Assembly (NCBI RefSeq): GCF_010548525.1
Contig: NZ_JAAGMG010001350.1
Span: 1-64,000 of the forward strand
Direction: 5' to 3'
From: Streptomyces sp. SID14478
GTDB lineage: Bacteria > Actinomycetota > Actinomycetes > Streptomycetales > Streptomycetaceae
DNA length: 64,000 bases
The notes under the pieces were generated by a model, which was not told where the DNA came from, ran no database searches, and was given only the letters and a program-made list of their open reading frames with translations. This document shows positions 49,298 to 58,031 of this stretch, piece by piece. Positions within the stretch are counted from its first letter, which is position 1; the number at the start of each line of letters is the position of its first letter. The position numbers and the translations under genes were made by a program.

Positions 49298-51241
49298 TCA
49301 GAGGGGGACGAGCGTGAGTTCGGTGGCTTTGATGCTGCACCACACGTCGGTGCCGTCGGCGAGTTGCAGGTCCGCGGCAGCTTGCGGGGTGATTTCCACG
49401 ACGGTGTCGGGAGCGGTGTCGGAGGTGATGGTCAGGCGCAGTCGGCTGCCCGCCGCGGTGATCTCGGTAATGGTGCCCGGCCAGGTGTTGCGGGGGCTGC
49501 CGTGGGGCCGTTCGCGGTAGAGCGAGACGGCTTCCGGTGCGGCCACCACGAGCGTTCTGGTGCCGGCGTCGAGTTGCTCGGCCGCGGTGAGCTCCAGTCC
49601 TGTGGTGAGCAGGGCGCCGCGGGGGGTGGCGGTGGCGGGCCAGGCGTTGTTGCCGAGCATCCGGGCGACCCATGGTGAGCGGGGGTGGCGGGTGACCTCG
49701 TCCGGGGGAGCGTCCTGCAGGGTGCGGCCGTCCGCCAGCACCAGGACGCGGTCCGCGAGGGACACCGCTTCGACGGGGTCGTGGGTGACGAGCAGGCAGA
49801 CGCCGTGGAAGCCGGCGAGGTGGGTGCGCAGGGTGTGCCGGACGTAAGCGCGTGTGGTCTGGTCGAGTGCGGCGAGCGGCTCGTCGAGGAGCAGGAGCCG
49901 GGGGCGGGCCGCCAGGGCGCGGGCGAGGGCGACGCGTTGGGCCTGTCCGCCGGAGAGCTGGGCGGGTTTGCGCTGGGCGAGGTGCCCCACGCCCAGACGG
50001 TCGAGCCACTGCTGCGCCTCGCGTCGGGCTTCGCCGCGGCGGACTCCTTGGGCGCGCAGTCCGTACGCCGTGTTGGTGAGCGCGGTCAGATGAGGGAAGA
50101 GCGCGCCTGCCTGCGGGACCCAGGCGACGCCGCGTTTGTGCGGGGGCAGGGCGGTGACGTCGGCATCGGCGAGGCGGAGGTCGGCGTGCGCGCGGGGGGT
50201 GAGGCCGAGCAGGGCGCGCAGCAAGGTGGTCTTGCCGGCTCCGTTCTCGCCGACGACGGCGATCGTGGTGCCGGATTCGGCGGTGAGCATGAGCTGGTTG
50301 AAGCCGGTGACCTCGGCGTGCAGAGACGCGGGAGGCGTGGCGGGTGCCGTGGGGGCTTCGAGGCCGGGGACCTCTACCGGCCCGGTGTCCGGGGTGGCCG
50401 GGGTGACGGTGCGGTTCCGCCGGCGCGGTCGGGTGCTGTTTCCGGTCCACCGTCCGCGCAGTCCGACGAGGACGGCCATGGCGATGGCGAGCAGGAGGAG
50501 GGAGACGGAGGTGGCGGCTTCCGGGGAGTCCTGCAACAGCAGGTAGACCTGCAGCGGCAGGGTCTGGGTGGTGCCGGGGAGGTTTCCCGCGAAGGTGATC
50601 GTCGCGCCGAACTCACCGAGTGCCCGGGCCCAGGCGAGTGCGGCACCGGCGGCGAGGCCGGGGGCGACCATCGGCAGGGTCACGGTGGCGAACACGCGTA
50701 GCGGTGAGGCGCCGAGAGATGCGGCTGTCTCCTCGTACGCGGGGCGGAGTCCGGCAAGGGTGCCTTCGAGGCTGATGACCAGGAACGGCATCGCGACGAA
50801 GGTGGCGGCGACGACCGCGCCGGAGGTGTGGAAGGGCAGCACGATGCCGAAGGTGTTCTCCAGCCAGGGGCCGAGCAGCCCGCGTCGCCCGAAGCCGAGG
50901 AGCAGGGCGACGCCGCCGACCGTGGGAGGCAGCACCATCGGCAGCAGGACCAGGGAACGTACGAGGGTCTTGCCGGGGAATTCGACGCGGGCCAGCAGCC
51001 AGGCGAGCGGGACGCCGAGGAGGAGGGAGAGGCCGAGCGCGGCGAAGGAGACGAGCAGCGAGAGCCTGAGTGCCTGCACGACCCCCGGCGAGGTGAGGTG
51101 GTCGCCCAGTTCGCCCCACGAGGTGCGGGCCAGAATGCCGGCCAGCGGCAGGAGAAGGAACAGGACCGCCAGCAGGGCGGGCAGCGCAAGCGCGAGTGAA
51201 GGGCGCTGGCCGGTGATCCGGCGGTGGCTGACGCGACGCAT
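49298..51241 (-). CDS. modBC: Molybdate ABC transporter, fused permease and ATPase (ModB-ModC)
   Basis: 647 residues. Residues about 15-265 are a five- or six-helix permease with the EAA loop (EETAASLGASPLRVFATVTLPM). After a Pro/Thr-rich linker, residues about 305-510 are the ATPase: Walker A GENGAGKTT, Q-loop, signature LSGGQAQR, Walker B LLLLDEP, switch His in VTHDP. A C-terminal TOBE-like domain (residues 560-647) probably binds molybdate for feedback. ModA precedes it on the same strand. Fusion of ModB and ModC in one chain is known in actinomycetes but is not the textbook form. Confidence 0.93.
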   Translation of the reverse strand: MRRVSHRRITGQRPSLALALPALLAVLFLLLPLAGILARTSWGELGDHLTSPGVVQALRLSLLVSFAALGLSLLLGVPLAWLLARVEFPGKTLVRSLVLLPMVLPPTVGGVALLLGFGRRGLLGPWLENTFGIVLPFHTSGAVVAATFVAMPFLVISLEGTLAGLRPAYEETAASLGASPLRVFATVTLPMVAPGLAAGAALAWARALGEFGATITFAGNLPGTTQTLPLQVYLLLQDSPEAATSVSLLLLAIAMAVLVGLRGRWTGNSTRPRRRNRTVTPATPDTGPVEVPGLEAPTAPATPPASLHAEVTGFNQLMLTAESGTTIAVVGENGAGKTTLLRALLGLTPRAHADLRLADADVTALPPHKRGVAWVPQAGALFPHLTALTNTAYGLRAQGVRRGEARREAQQWLDRLGVGHLAQRKPAQLSGGQAQRVALARALAARPRLLLLDEPLAALDQTTRAYVRHTLRTHLAGFHGVCLLVTHDPVEAVSLADRVLVLADGRTLQDAPPDEVTRHPRSPWVARMLGNNAWPATATPRGALLTTGLELTAAEQLDAGTRTLVVAAPEAVSLYRERPHGSPRNTWPGTITEITAAGSRLRLTITSDTAPDTVVEITPQAAADLQLADGTDVWCSIKATELTLVPL

Positions 51242-51335
51242 GACGACGGATCCTGTCGTGGGGGTACGTACGGCGGCGGACGGGGGATTGCGGCCCTGCG
51301 GCGGCGGGTGCCGCAGGGCTCGGGCGGCGGCGGTG

Positions 51336-52133
51336 TTACGGCTTCTGGAAGCCGGCGTCTGCGAGGATCTTCTGCGCCTCGGCGCCGTTCAGCCACTTCA
51401 CGAAGGTGTCGGCGGCCTTGGCGTTCTTGGAGTCCTTGAGGGCGGCCGCCGGGTAGGAGGCGATGGCGTTCTGGTCGTCGGGGATGTCGACGGCCTGCGC
51501 CTTGCCCTGGGCAGCGGTGACGTCGGTCTTGTAGACGATGCCGCTGTCGGCCTCGCCGAGCTCGACCTTGGACAGCACGGCGCGGACGTTGGCCTCCTGC
51601 GAGACCGGTTTCACGGTGAGCTTCTGGGCGTCGAGGACCTGCTGGCTGTAGCGGCCGACCGGGACCTCGGGGGCGGCGAGCACGACCTTCAGGTCGGACT
51701 TGGTGAGGTCCTTGAGCGTCTTGACGCCCTTCGGGTTGCCCTTGCCGACCGCGATGACCAGACGGTTCTTCGCGATCACCGACGGGGCGTCGGTGTCGGC
51801 CTTGAGGCCGTCCATCGTCTTGGTGTCGGCGGTCACCAGTGCGTCGGCAGGGGCGCCCTGCTTGACCTGGGACGCGAGTTCCTGGGAGCCGGCGAAGGAG
51901 AACTTCACGGTGGTGCCCGGGTGCGTCTTCTCGTACGCGGCGCCCGCGGTCTTGAAGACGTCGGTCAGCGAGGCGGCCGCGAGGACGGTCAGCTGTGTCT
52001 TCTTGTCGGCGGCCGGGGAGGCGGCGGCGCTGTCCTTCTTGCTGTCGTTGCTGCCGCAGGCGGCGAGCGGGACCAGCACGGCCGTGGTGACGAGGGCGGC
52101 GGTCACGCGGCACCGGGTGAACATCTGCGACAT
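51336..52133 (-). CDS. modA: Molybdate-binding lipoprotein ModA
   Basis: 265 residues with a lipobox LAACGS (Cys near residue 26). Periplasmic-binding fold of the ModA type: LTVLAAASLTDVFK, SFAGSQELASQVKQGAPADA, and VNGYNA-like oxyanion positions (Ser in AASLT and GSQ, Tyr in VGRYSQQ). Delivers molybdate or tungstate to the fused ModBC protein encoded 94 bases downstream. Confidence 0.95.
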   Translation of the reverse strand: MSQMFTRCRVTAALVTTAVLVPLAACGSNDSKKDSAAASPAADKKTQLTVLAAASLTDVFKTAGAAYEKTHPGTTVKFSFAGSQELASQVKQGAPADALVTADTKTMDGLKADTDAPSVIAKNRLVIAVGKGNPKGVKTLKDLTKSDLKVVLAAPEVPVGRYSQQVLDAQKLTVKPVSQEANVRAVLSKVELGEADSGIVYKTDVTAAQGKAQAVDIPDDQNAIASYPAAALKDSKNAKAADTFVKWLNGAEAQKILADAGFQKP

Positions 52134-52210
52134 GGAGGGAGGCTCCTTGGGACATGGCGACAGCCGTCTCCGTTTGTGGGAGGCGGTGCGACGGGTTGAG
52201 GTGAGGGCGG

Positions 52211-52606
52211 TCAGGGGCGGTCGACGTGCACGTTGGTGGACTTCACGCGGGCGGTGGCCTGCATGCCGACCTCCAGGCCGAGTTCCTCGACGGCTTCGCG
52301 GGTCAGCAGTGACACCAGCCGGTGCGGTCCTGCCTGGATCTCGACCTGGGCAGCGACGTCACCGAGATTGATCGCGGTCACGATGCCCGGAAAGGAGTTC
52401 CGCACCGAGGTCTCGGTGGTGTCGTCGCTGACCAGAGCGCCGCGGGCCAGCTCCACGGCGACGGCCGCGAGATCGCGACCGTCGATGACCCGGTGGCCGC
52501 CGCCCTCGCGCTTGGTGGGGATCCGTCCGGCGTCCGCCCAACGGCGGGCGGTGTCCGGACTGACGCCCAGCAGGCGCGCGGCCTGACCAATTGAATAAAC
52601 TTGCAC
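52211..52606 (-). CDS. HTH-TOBE molybdenum-responsive regulator
   Basis: 131 residues from GTG 52606. N-terminal MerR/excisionase-type winged helix (YSIGQAARLLGVSPDTARRW, GRIPTKREGGGHRV), then a single TOBE/Mop domain (residues about 70-130: NSFPGIVTAINLGDVAAQVEIQ and the last strands KSTNVHVDRP). It binds molybdate and probably represses the mod operon or mop, as ModE does in other bacteria, but with a different DNA-binding head. A TAATCT -10 box sits seven bases before the GTG, so the transcript appears leaderless. Confidence 0.88.
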   Translation of the reverse strand: MQVYSIGQAARLLGVSPDTARRWADAGRIPTKREGGGHRVIDGRDLAAVAVELARGALVSDDTTETSVRNSFPGIVTAINLGDVAAQVEIQAGPHRLVSLLTREAVEELGLEVGMQATARVKSTNVHVDRP

Positions 52607-52634
52607 ATGCGGGAGATTACGGACATGCGGCGCG

Positions 52635-52651
52635 CATCTGCAATGCAGATG
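52635..52651. promoter_or_regulatory. Palindromic operator at the HTH-TOBE gene
   Basis: CATCTGCA-A-TGCAGATG, perfect 8-base arms with a single central base. On the minus strand it contains TTGCAG as a -35 box, 18 bases from TAATCT. An extra half site TGCAGATG lies at 52669-52676. Probable autoregulation by the HTH-TOBE protein, perhaps also control of mop. Confidence 0.65.
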
Positions 52652-52894
52652 TCGGCGCACATATCAGGTGCAGATGCGCAAGGAGTGCCCGAACGACGCT
52701 TCTGAGCCCTCTCGTAGGGCCCCGGAAAGACGGGACATTGGACCCCGTCCGATCTGCGAGCCGCCGGGCGACAGCGCCCTCGCGGTTGAGAGGGGGTCCG
52801 GGCAAAAGGAGCGCGGGCCCCGTACGTTCAAGGACGTCGGCAGCCCGCCACCTGCGGGTTCGCCCCGTCCAACGACTTTGTGAGGCAGTAACCC

Positions 52895-53314
52895 ATGAGC
52901 CTGAGCATCCGCAACCAGATCGCCGGCACCGTCACCTCCGTCACCACGGGCGAGGCCATGGCGACCGTCAAGGTGCGCCTGGTCGGCGGCCAGGACGTGA
53001 CGGCCGCGATCACCACCGAGTCCGTCAAGGACCTCGGCATCGCCGAGGGCTCCGAAGTGAAGATCCTCGTGAAGTCCACCGAGGTCTCCCTCGCCACCGG
53101 TCCGGTTCCGGGCGTCTCCATCCGCAACCAGATCGCGGGCACGATCACCGACGTCGCGGCCGGCGGCGCCATGGCCTCCGTCAAGATCGACGTCGAGGGC
53201 GGCGCGCTCACCGCCGCCATCACCAGGGACGCCGTGGCCGACCTGGACCTCACGGCCGGCGCCTCCGTCGTCGCGCTGATCAAGTCGACCGAGGTCTCCC
53301 TCGCGGTCGCCTGA
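52895..53314 (+). CDS. mop: Molbindin (tandem Mop/TOBE molybdate-binding protein)
   Basis: 139 residues, two Mop repeats: SIRNQIAGTVTSVTTGEAMA through KSTEVSLATG, and SIRNQIAGTITDVAAGGAMA through KSTEVSLAVA. The tandem form assembles into rings that store molybdate oxyanions in the cytoplasm. Divergent from the HTH-TOBE gene; a 19-base-pair terminator follows. Confidence 0.93.
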   Translation: MSLSIRNQIAGTVTSVTTGEAMATVKVRLVGGQDVTAAITTESVKDLGIAEGSEVKILVKSTEVSLATGPVPGVSIRNQIAGTITDVAAGGAMASVKIDVEGGALTAAITRDAVADLDLTAGASVVALIKSTEVSLAVA

Positions 53315-53330
53315 TCGCACCTCCTCTTCG

Positions 53331-53372
53331 CGCCGTGGGGCCCGTACGCACAGGCGTACGGGCCCCACGGCG
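53331..53372 (+). terminator. Hairpin terminator after mop
   Basis: Perfect 19-base-pair stem with a four-base loop (53350-53353), 17 bases after the stop and followed by TTTCC. Confidence 0.85.
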
Positions 53373-54089
53373 TTTCCGTCCCGCCCGGGCGGCGGGCTGA
53401 CGAGCCGTGCACAGGCAGATCTTCCGGTCCGGGTCTGGCGGGGGAGCGCATCCGTCGCGGCCTGCGGACGGCGCATGTGAGGGGCTTCGCGCGAGTCGGG
53501 GGCGATTGCAGCTCTCGGCTCGTACGAGATCCCTGTAGCCGGTGATCGCTCGGGACGCCGCCCGGCACGGAGTCGGCGCGAGGGAACGGCGGGCGGCGCG
53601 GCCGGCAGGGTCTGGGGCTCAGGCCGCGCCGCAACCGTGCGGCTGCCGCCACCCCCGTGTGCGGCAGGCGCCGCCGCAGAGTAGGCATAGACCAATCCGT
53701 GCGCCTAGCGCTGGGCTCAGGTGGTCACACGGTCTGTGCAAGCGGAAAGGGCCGTTCAGCCCCACGGGGGAGAGAGGCTGAACGGCCCTGTGTGTCCACG
53801 GTAGAGGTTCGATGCGCGTGCCGTTGGCCCTCCGGCAGAGGCATGGCTGGATCGGGTGCCTGACGGAACCTGGTCACCGGGTGGGGCGATGGGGGACTCA
53901 CGGACCGGTCGTACGGCGTCGGTGAGGCGTCTCATGCCGGTCAGCGCGGGTGCGTCGGGGGCTGACCGGGAGTGGCTGACCGGCGGGTCTGCACTGCTTG
54001 TGGGGCTTGGACGTGGCCGTCGCGGTAGCTCGGAGATGCCGTCAACACGGCTTGTTTCGCGGCGTGTTCGGAGCGGCGTCCGTGGTCGC
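53373..54089. other. Long intergenic region with an orphan hairpin
   Basis: About 715 bases with no convincing coding frame on either strand. One hairpin (53748-53789) stands alone, 300 bases from any stop codon. Repeated CTGACC/GGTCAGC words near 53935-53990 form no clear palindrome. Confidence 0.5.
53748..53789. terminator. Orphan hairpin, possible terminator of an unannotated RNA
   Basis: Perfect 14-base-pair stem with a 14-base loop. It belongs to no neighbouring gene, so it could end a small RNA or a transcript running past the TetR gene. Confidence 0.4.
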
Positions 54090-54683
54090 TCAGCCGTTGT
54101 CGGCGAGCGCGGCCGTGGGGCCGCCGAGGATGTCGAGAGCCTGGCTGAGCAGCGTGACGACGGCGGAGTTCGCGTCCTGCAGTGCCGCGTTGCGCAGTAC
54201 GTTGCGCTGCATCTGCACGCCGGTGCATACGGCGATCAGGAGCGCCGCGCGGGCGGTTGCGTCCCCGCCGGGAAGAGCTCCCGCGAGGTCGCTTTGGTAG
54301 TGGGCCTCGAGGTGGCCGCGCATGATGTCCACGGCCCGTTCGTTGCCGGCGGAGCGGATGGTGAGCAGTAGTCCTTTGGCCTGATCCAGCGGTGCGTCGC
54401 TGAGCAGTGCTTGGGCCACCGCCTGGTTGTTCCCGGGAACCATCATCAGCGGGTGGCGGTAGGTCTCCTGGACCGCCCGGGAGAAGAGTGCTTCCTTCGA
54501 GCCGAAGTAGCGGGTGATGAGCCGGGGGTCGACGCCCGCGGCGCGGCCGATGTCACGGGTGCTGGCGCCGTCGTAGCCGCTCAGCGCGAAGACGTCGATC
54601 GCGGCTTTCAGGATGGCGCGTTGCGTTGCTTCGGCGTCGCGTGCCCGCGGCTGTGGTCGCGTACCGGCTTCTGCCCTGCTCAT
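54090..54683 (-). CDS. TetR-family transcriptional regulator
   Basis: 197 residues from ATG 54683. HTH STRDIGRAAGVDPRLITRYF with a preceding AILKAAIDVFALSGYDG helix, the subtype with R-x-F-G-S-K (SKEALF) after it, and a TetR_C domain including TGVQMQRNVLR. Divergent from an aldo/keto reductase; two related operators (54711-54754) fill the space between them. The continuing open frame to 55853 is antisense and not real. Confidence 0.92.
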   Translation of the reverse strand: MSRAEAGTRPQPRARDAEATQRAILKAAIDVFALSGYDGASTRDIGRAAGVDPRLITRYFGSKEALFSRAVQETYRHPLMMVPGNNQAVAQALLSDAPLDQAKGLLLTIRSAGNERAVDIMRGHLEAHYQSDLAGALPGGDATARAALLIAVCTGVQMQRNVLRNAALQDANSAVVTLLSQALDILGGPTAALADNG

Positions 54684-54710
54684 GCGGCGCAGTCTAGCGT
54701 CGCGAGCAGT

Positions 54711-54728
54711 TGTCCTCACTTGGGGACC
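54711..54728. promoter_or_regulatory. Imperfect TetR-type operator
   Basis: TGTCCTCA-CT-TGGGGACC, the same plan as the perfect site at 54737-54754 with two changes in the right arm. Centres are 26 bases apart. Confidence 0.55.
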
Positions 54729-54736
54729 ATAGTGGT

Positions 54737-54754
54737 TGTCCTCAGGTGAGGACA
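54737..54754. promoter_or_regulatory. Perfect TetR-type operator
   Basis: TGTCCTCA-GG-TGAGGACA, 8-base arms, between the divergent TetR and aldo/keto reductase genes, 43 bases before the reductase start. Confidence 0.75.
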
Positions 54755-54797
54755 TGTTGTTCTCTGCCTGACCGACCTGTGGAAGGAACGTGATCGC

Positions 54798-55811
54798 ATG
54801 CGGATTCCGACGCGGTATCTGGGCCTCGACCGCCTGGCCGTCGGTGCGGTCGGCTACGGGGCGATGAGCTTTGCCAACCCCTACGGGCAGGGCGGCGAAT
54901 ACAGCCCCGACGACGTGGCGCGGGAGATCCTGGAACGGGCCGGAAAGCTCGGTGTCACCATGATCGACACCGCGGACGGCTACGGCGACAGCGAGGAGAT
55001 CATCGGCCGGGCGCTCAAGGGGCGCCGGGACGACTTCGTCGTGGCGACGAAATTCGGCATCGTCTCGGCGCCGTTCGGCGGAGCGGAGGCACGCATCGAC
55101 GGCAGTCCCGCCTACGCGCGGGAGCGTCTGGAACGGTCGCTGCGGCGGCTGGGTACCGATCACATCGATCTGTACTACCAGCACCGGGTGGACCCCACCG
55201 TCCCCATCGAGGAGACCGTCGGCGCCATGGCGGAGTTCGTCGCCGAGGGAAAGGTGCGCCATCTCGGTCTTTCCGAGGCGGCCCCGGACACGATCCGGCG
55301 TGCCGCAGCCGTGCATCCGATCGCCGCACTGCAGACCGAGTGGTCGCTGTGGGAGCGGGGCATCGAAGCCGAGATCCTGCCTCTCACCCGGGAGCTCGGC
55401 ATTGCGATCGTGCCCTACAGCCCGCTGGGACGCGGCGCGCTGACGGGCGCCATCGCCTCGCGCGAGGACCTGAAGAACGAGGACCATCGGCGCGGGCTGC
55501 CCTGGTACTCCGAGGAGAACATCGACCGCAACCTCTCCACCCTCGACGTCGTGCGCGCCATCGCGGCCGAGGCCGAGGCGACTCCCGGGCAGGTGGCCCT
55601 GGCCTGGCTGTTGGGCAAGGCGCCCGACGTCGTCCCCATCCCCGGCACCCGCCGGCCGGCCTTCTTCGAAGAGAACACCCTGGCCGCCACGGTGTCTCTC
55701 ACCGAGGAACACTTCGCGGCCCTGGAGCGCATCACGGTGGCGGGCGAGCGGGAGCAGGGAACCGCGGTAGCCGCACAGAACTGGTTCAGCGGGGTCACCC
55801 CGCCGCGCTGA
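54798..55811 (+). CDS. Aldo/keto reductase
   Basis: 337 residues from ATG 54798, GAAGGAA ahead of it. Catalytic tetrad: [11 protein letters not shown] (Asp, Tyr), VATKFG (Lys), YYQHRVD (His); cofactor end [16 protein letters not shown]. Similar to plant-type AKR13 enzymes that reduce aldehydes, methylglyoxal and quinones. Under the divergent TetR repressor. Different subfamily from the reductase at 3286-4335. Confidence 0.92.
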   Translation: MRIPTRYLGLDRLAVGAVGYGAMSFANPYGQGGEYSPDDVAREILERAGKLGVTMIDTADGYGDSEEIIGRALKGRRDDFVVATKFGIVSAPFGGAEARIDGSPAYARERLERSLRRLGTDHIDLYYQHRVDPTVPIEETVGAMAEFVAEGKVRHLGLSEAAPDTIRRAAAVHPIAALQTEWSLWERGIEAEILPLTRELGIAIVPYSPLGRGALTGAIASREDLKNEDHRRGLPWYSEENIDRNLSTLDVVRAIAAEAEATPGQVALAWLLGKAPDVVPIPGTRRPAFFEENTLAATVSLTEEHFAALERITVAGEREQGTAVAAQNWFSGVTPPR

Positions 55812-55821
55812 CCGCGTGGGG

Positions 55822-55854
55822 GAGCGGTGGCGGGCGCACAGGGGCCACGCCACC
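55822..55854. terminator. Hairpin between convergent genes
   Basis: GCGGTGGCG and CGCCACCGC, 9-base arms with a 15-base loop, between the reductase stop (55811) and the SDR stop (55896). Confidence 0.45.
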
Positions 55855-55895
55855 GCGCCTGCGGGCAGCGGTTCGCCCCGCGCGCTGGACGGACG

Positions 55896-56654
55896 TCACA
55901 GGTTCTGGCCGCCGGCCACTTCGACGTTCTGAGCAGTGATCCAGCGGCTCTCCTCCGACAACAGCATGGCGACCACCATGCCGACGTCGTCGGGTTCGCC
56001 GATGCGGCCCAACGCGTGGTGGCTGCCCAGCTGCGTCACCAGTTCGGGGAACTTCTCGAACGCGTCGTCACCGATGCGGGTGCGCGTGGTGCCGGGCGCC
56101 ACGGAATTGACGCGGATGCCCCGCGCGCTGAACTCCTTGGCCATGTAGCGGGTCAGCACGGTCAGGCCGCCCTTCATGGTCGCGTAGGCCGAGTAGCCGG
56201 CCTCCACGCCGGAGACCAGAGCGGAGTTGCTGGTGGTGTTGACGACGGATCCGCCGTCCGCGATCAAGGGCAGGAGCGTCTGCGTGAGGAAGTAGGGGCC
56301 TTTGAGCAGGACGCGCGTGAAGGTGTCGAAGAGTTCCTCTGTCGTGTCCTCGAACATGGCCATCTGCCCGAACCCGGCGTTGTTCACCAGGTGGTCGAAC
56401 GTGTCGCGCTGCCAGGTGTCGCGCAGCGCATCCACCACTGCGTCACGAAAGGCCGGGAAGGCGGCGGTGTCGCCGACATCCAGACGCAGCGCGACCGCCG
56501 AACCTCCGCTCTTCTCGATCTCGGCTACGGCTTCCTCGGCCCCCGGCCGGTTGCTGCTGTAGGTGAGGATCACGCCGGCCCCTCGTCGCGCGATCTGCAC
56601 CGCGGCGCTCCGCCCGATACCCGAACTGGCACCGGTGATGACAGCGACCTTCAT
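55896..56654 (-). CDS. Short-chain dehydrogenase/reductase
   Basis: 252 residues from ATG 56654, with AAAGGTGG upstream; ATG 56663 is less likely. TGASSGIGRS loop, NNAGFG, catalytic NTTSNSAL Ser, and YSAYATMKGGL with Tyr-x3-Lys; NSVAPGTTRT follows. Divergence from no regulator, but the AraC gene lies directly upstream on the same strand (181 bases), and AraC/SDR pairs of this kind are usually linked. Confidence 0.9.
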   Translation of the reverse strand: MKVAVITGASSGIGRSAAVQIARRGAGVILTYSSNRPGAEEAVAEIEKSGGSAVALRLDVGDTAAFPAFRDAVVDALRDTWQRDTFDHLVNNAGFGQMAMFEDTTEELFDTFTRVLLKGPYFLTQTLLPLIADGGSVVNTTSNSALVSGVEAGYSAYATMKGGLTVLTRYMAKEFSARGIRVNSVAPGTTRTRIGDDAFEKFPELVTQLGSHHALGRIGEPDDVGMVVAMLLSEESRWITAQNVEVAGGQNL

Positions 56655-56834
56655 GACAACCACCTTTACGTGAGCGGGGCCGCGAGCCCCGCACGGAATG
56701 TCCTCCCCTCCAGGAAACGGTCATGACGTGTCCGCGGGAAGAAAGATCCTCTTCCGCACTTGCACAATCCTCCTGACCGGAGGAAGAGGGAGGACCGGCG
56801 AGCGGTGACGCATGTCCGTGGCGGTGGCCTGCCG

Positions 56835-57728
56835 CTACGGCAAGGCGGGTGCGGAGGTGTGCAGGCGGGCGATGTCCCTGCTGGGAGACGTGCCGAACTG
56901 GCGGCGGTATTCCCTGCTGAACTGGGAGGCGCTGTCGTAGCCGACCTGATGGCCGACCCTCGTGATGTCGTGCGGATGGGCGGCCAGAAGAAGCCGGGCC
57001 TGCTGCAGCCGGATCTGTTTCTGGAACTGGATGGGGCTCATCGCGGTCACCGCCTGGAAGTTGCGGTAGAACGCGGACTCGCTCATGTCCGCCAGCCGTG
57101 CCAGGTCCTCCACCCGGAACGGCTGAGCGTAGTGCTCGCGGATCCACTGCACGGACCGGGCGACGTGCCGGAGACTGCTGTCGGCCAGGCCCAACTGGCG
57201 CACCATGCGGCCCTGTTCACCGGTGAGGAGGCGCCAGAGGATCTCGCGCTTTGCCAACGGGGCGAGGACCGCGCGGTCACGGGGATGATCGAGCAGACGC
57301 AGGAGCCGGATGACGGCATCCAGCAGTTCCGGCGACGCGTCACTGACGGCGATGCCTGCGGGTGCCTCGCTTTCGGCGCCCGGCGCATCATCCGGTCCCG
57401 CCTGCAGGAGGAGTTCGGCGACCGCAGCCGGTTCCAGGACGAGCCCGAACCCCAGCGCGGGCTGCTCCGGAGTCGCCTCGAAGAAGTGCCCGGTGACGGG
57501 CAGGTCCACGGACGCGACGAGGTACTGACCCGCCCGGTACTCGTGCACCCGCTCGCCCACGGCGAGCCGCTTGGCACCCTGGGCGATCACCGCGAGGATC
57601 AGGCCGGACATCGACGGCGCCGGCGCTGCCGGACGCTCGACCTTCGAGATGAGCACGCCATCCACGGCCGTCGTCCAGTCGTGCCGCGCGTGGCGGTGCA
57701 ACAAGGTACGTAGTTCGTCGAGTGGCAC
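56835..57728 (-). CDS. AraC-family transcriptional regulator
   Basis: 297 residues from GTG 57728. N-terminal AraC_N type domain (residues about 15-155) and a C-terminal pair of HTHs: FRVEDLARLADMSESAFYRNFQAVT and HDITRVGHQVGYDSASQFSREYRRQFG, quoted over the two repeats, joined by PIQFQKQIRLQQARLLL. The upstream reading frame to 58115 is not coding. Likely activator of the SDR gene downstream. Confidence 0.9.
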   Translation of the reverse strand: MPLDELRTLLHRHARHDWTTAVDGVLISKVERPAAPAPSMSGLILAVIAQGAKRLAVGERVHEYRAGQYLVASVDLPVTGHFFEATPEQPALGFGLVLEPAAVAELLLQAGPDDAPGAESEAPAGIAVSDASPELLDAVIRLLRLLDHPRDRAVLAPLAKREILWRLLTGEQGRMVRQLGLADSSLRHVARSVQWIREHYAQPFRVEDLARLADMSESAFYRNFQAVTAMSPIQFQKQIRLQQARLLLAAHPHDITRVGHQVGYDSASQFSREYRRQFGTSPSRDIARLHTSAPALP

Positions 57729-58031
57729 ACCTTCATTCCACCATGCGCTGGGGGAGCGGTGTCCGGGCTGCCCTCCGCGTCTGCTGGGCCCCGCCTGCTG
57801 ACCGCACTTCCGCGGTGTCGGACTCTTTTGCTCTACGGCGGACCTGTCGCGTTCATCGTGGGGTTCGTCGCCCTTGCCGTACGTGACGCCTGTCTGCGGC
57901 ATGCGGAGCGCAACGCGCCTATGTGAGCGCCGCGTTGGACGGCGGAGCCCGGAACTGTGCTCGACCTCATGCGGCGGCGGTGAGGTGGACTCGCGGTCAT
58001 ACCGTCGGCGAGTCGGGGAACACGCAGTGGC
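57729..58031. other. Intergenic region, nothing recognised
   Basis: About 300 bases between the AraC gene and a small membrane protein gene, divergent; no palindrome or hairpin evident. Confidence 0.5.

Noticed and set aside
50568-52199. 543-codon plus-strand frame across the mod genes
   Set aside because: Antisense shadow of modBC and modA, which have complete transporter motifs.
54684-55853. N-terminal extension of the TetR frame at 54090
   Set aside because: Antisense to the aldo/keto reductase; the normal TetR N-terminus begins at 54683.
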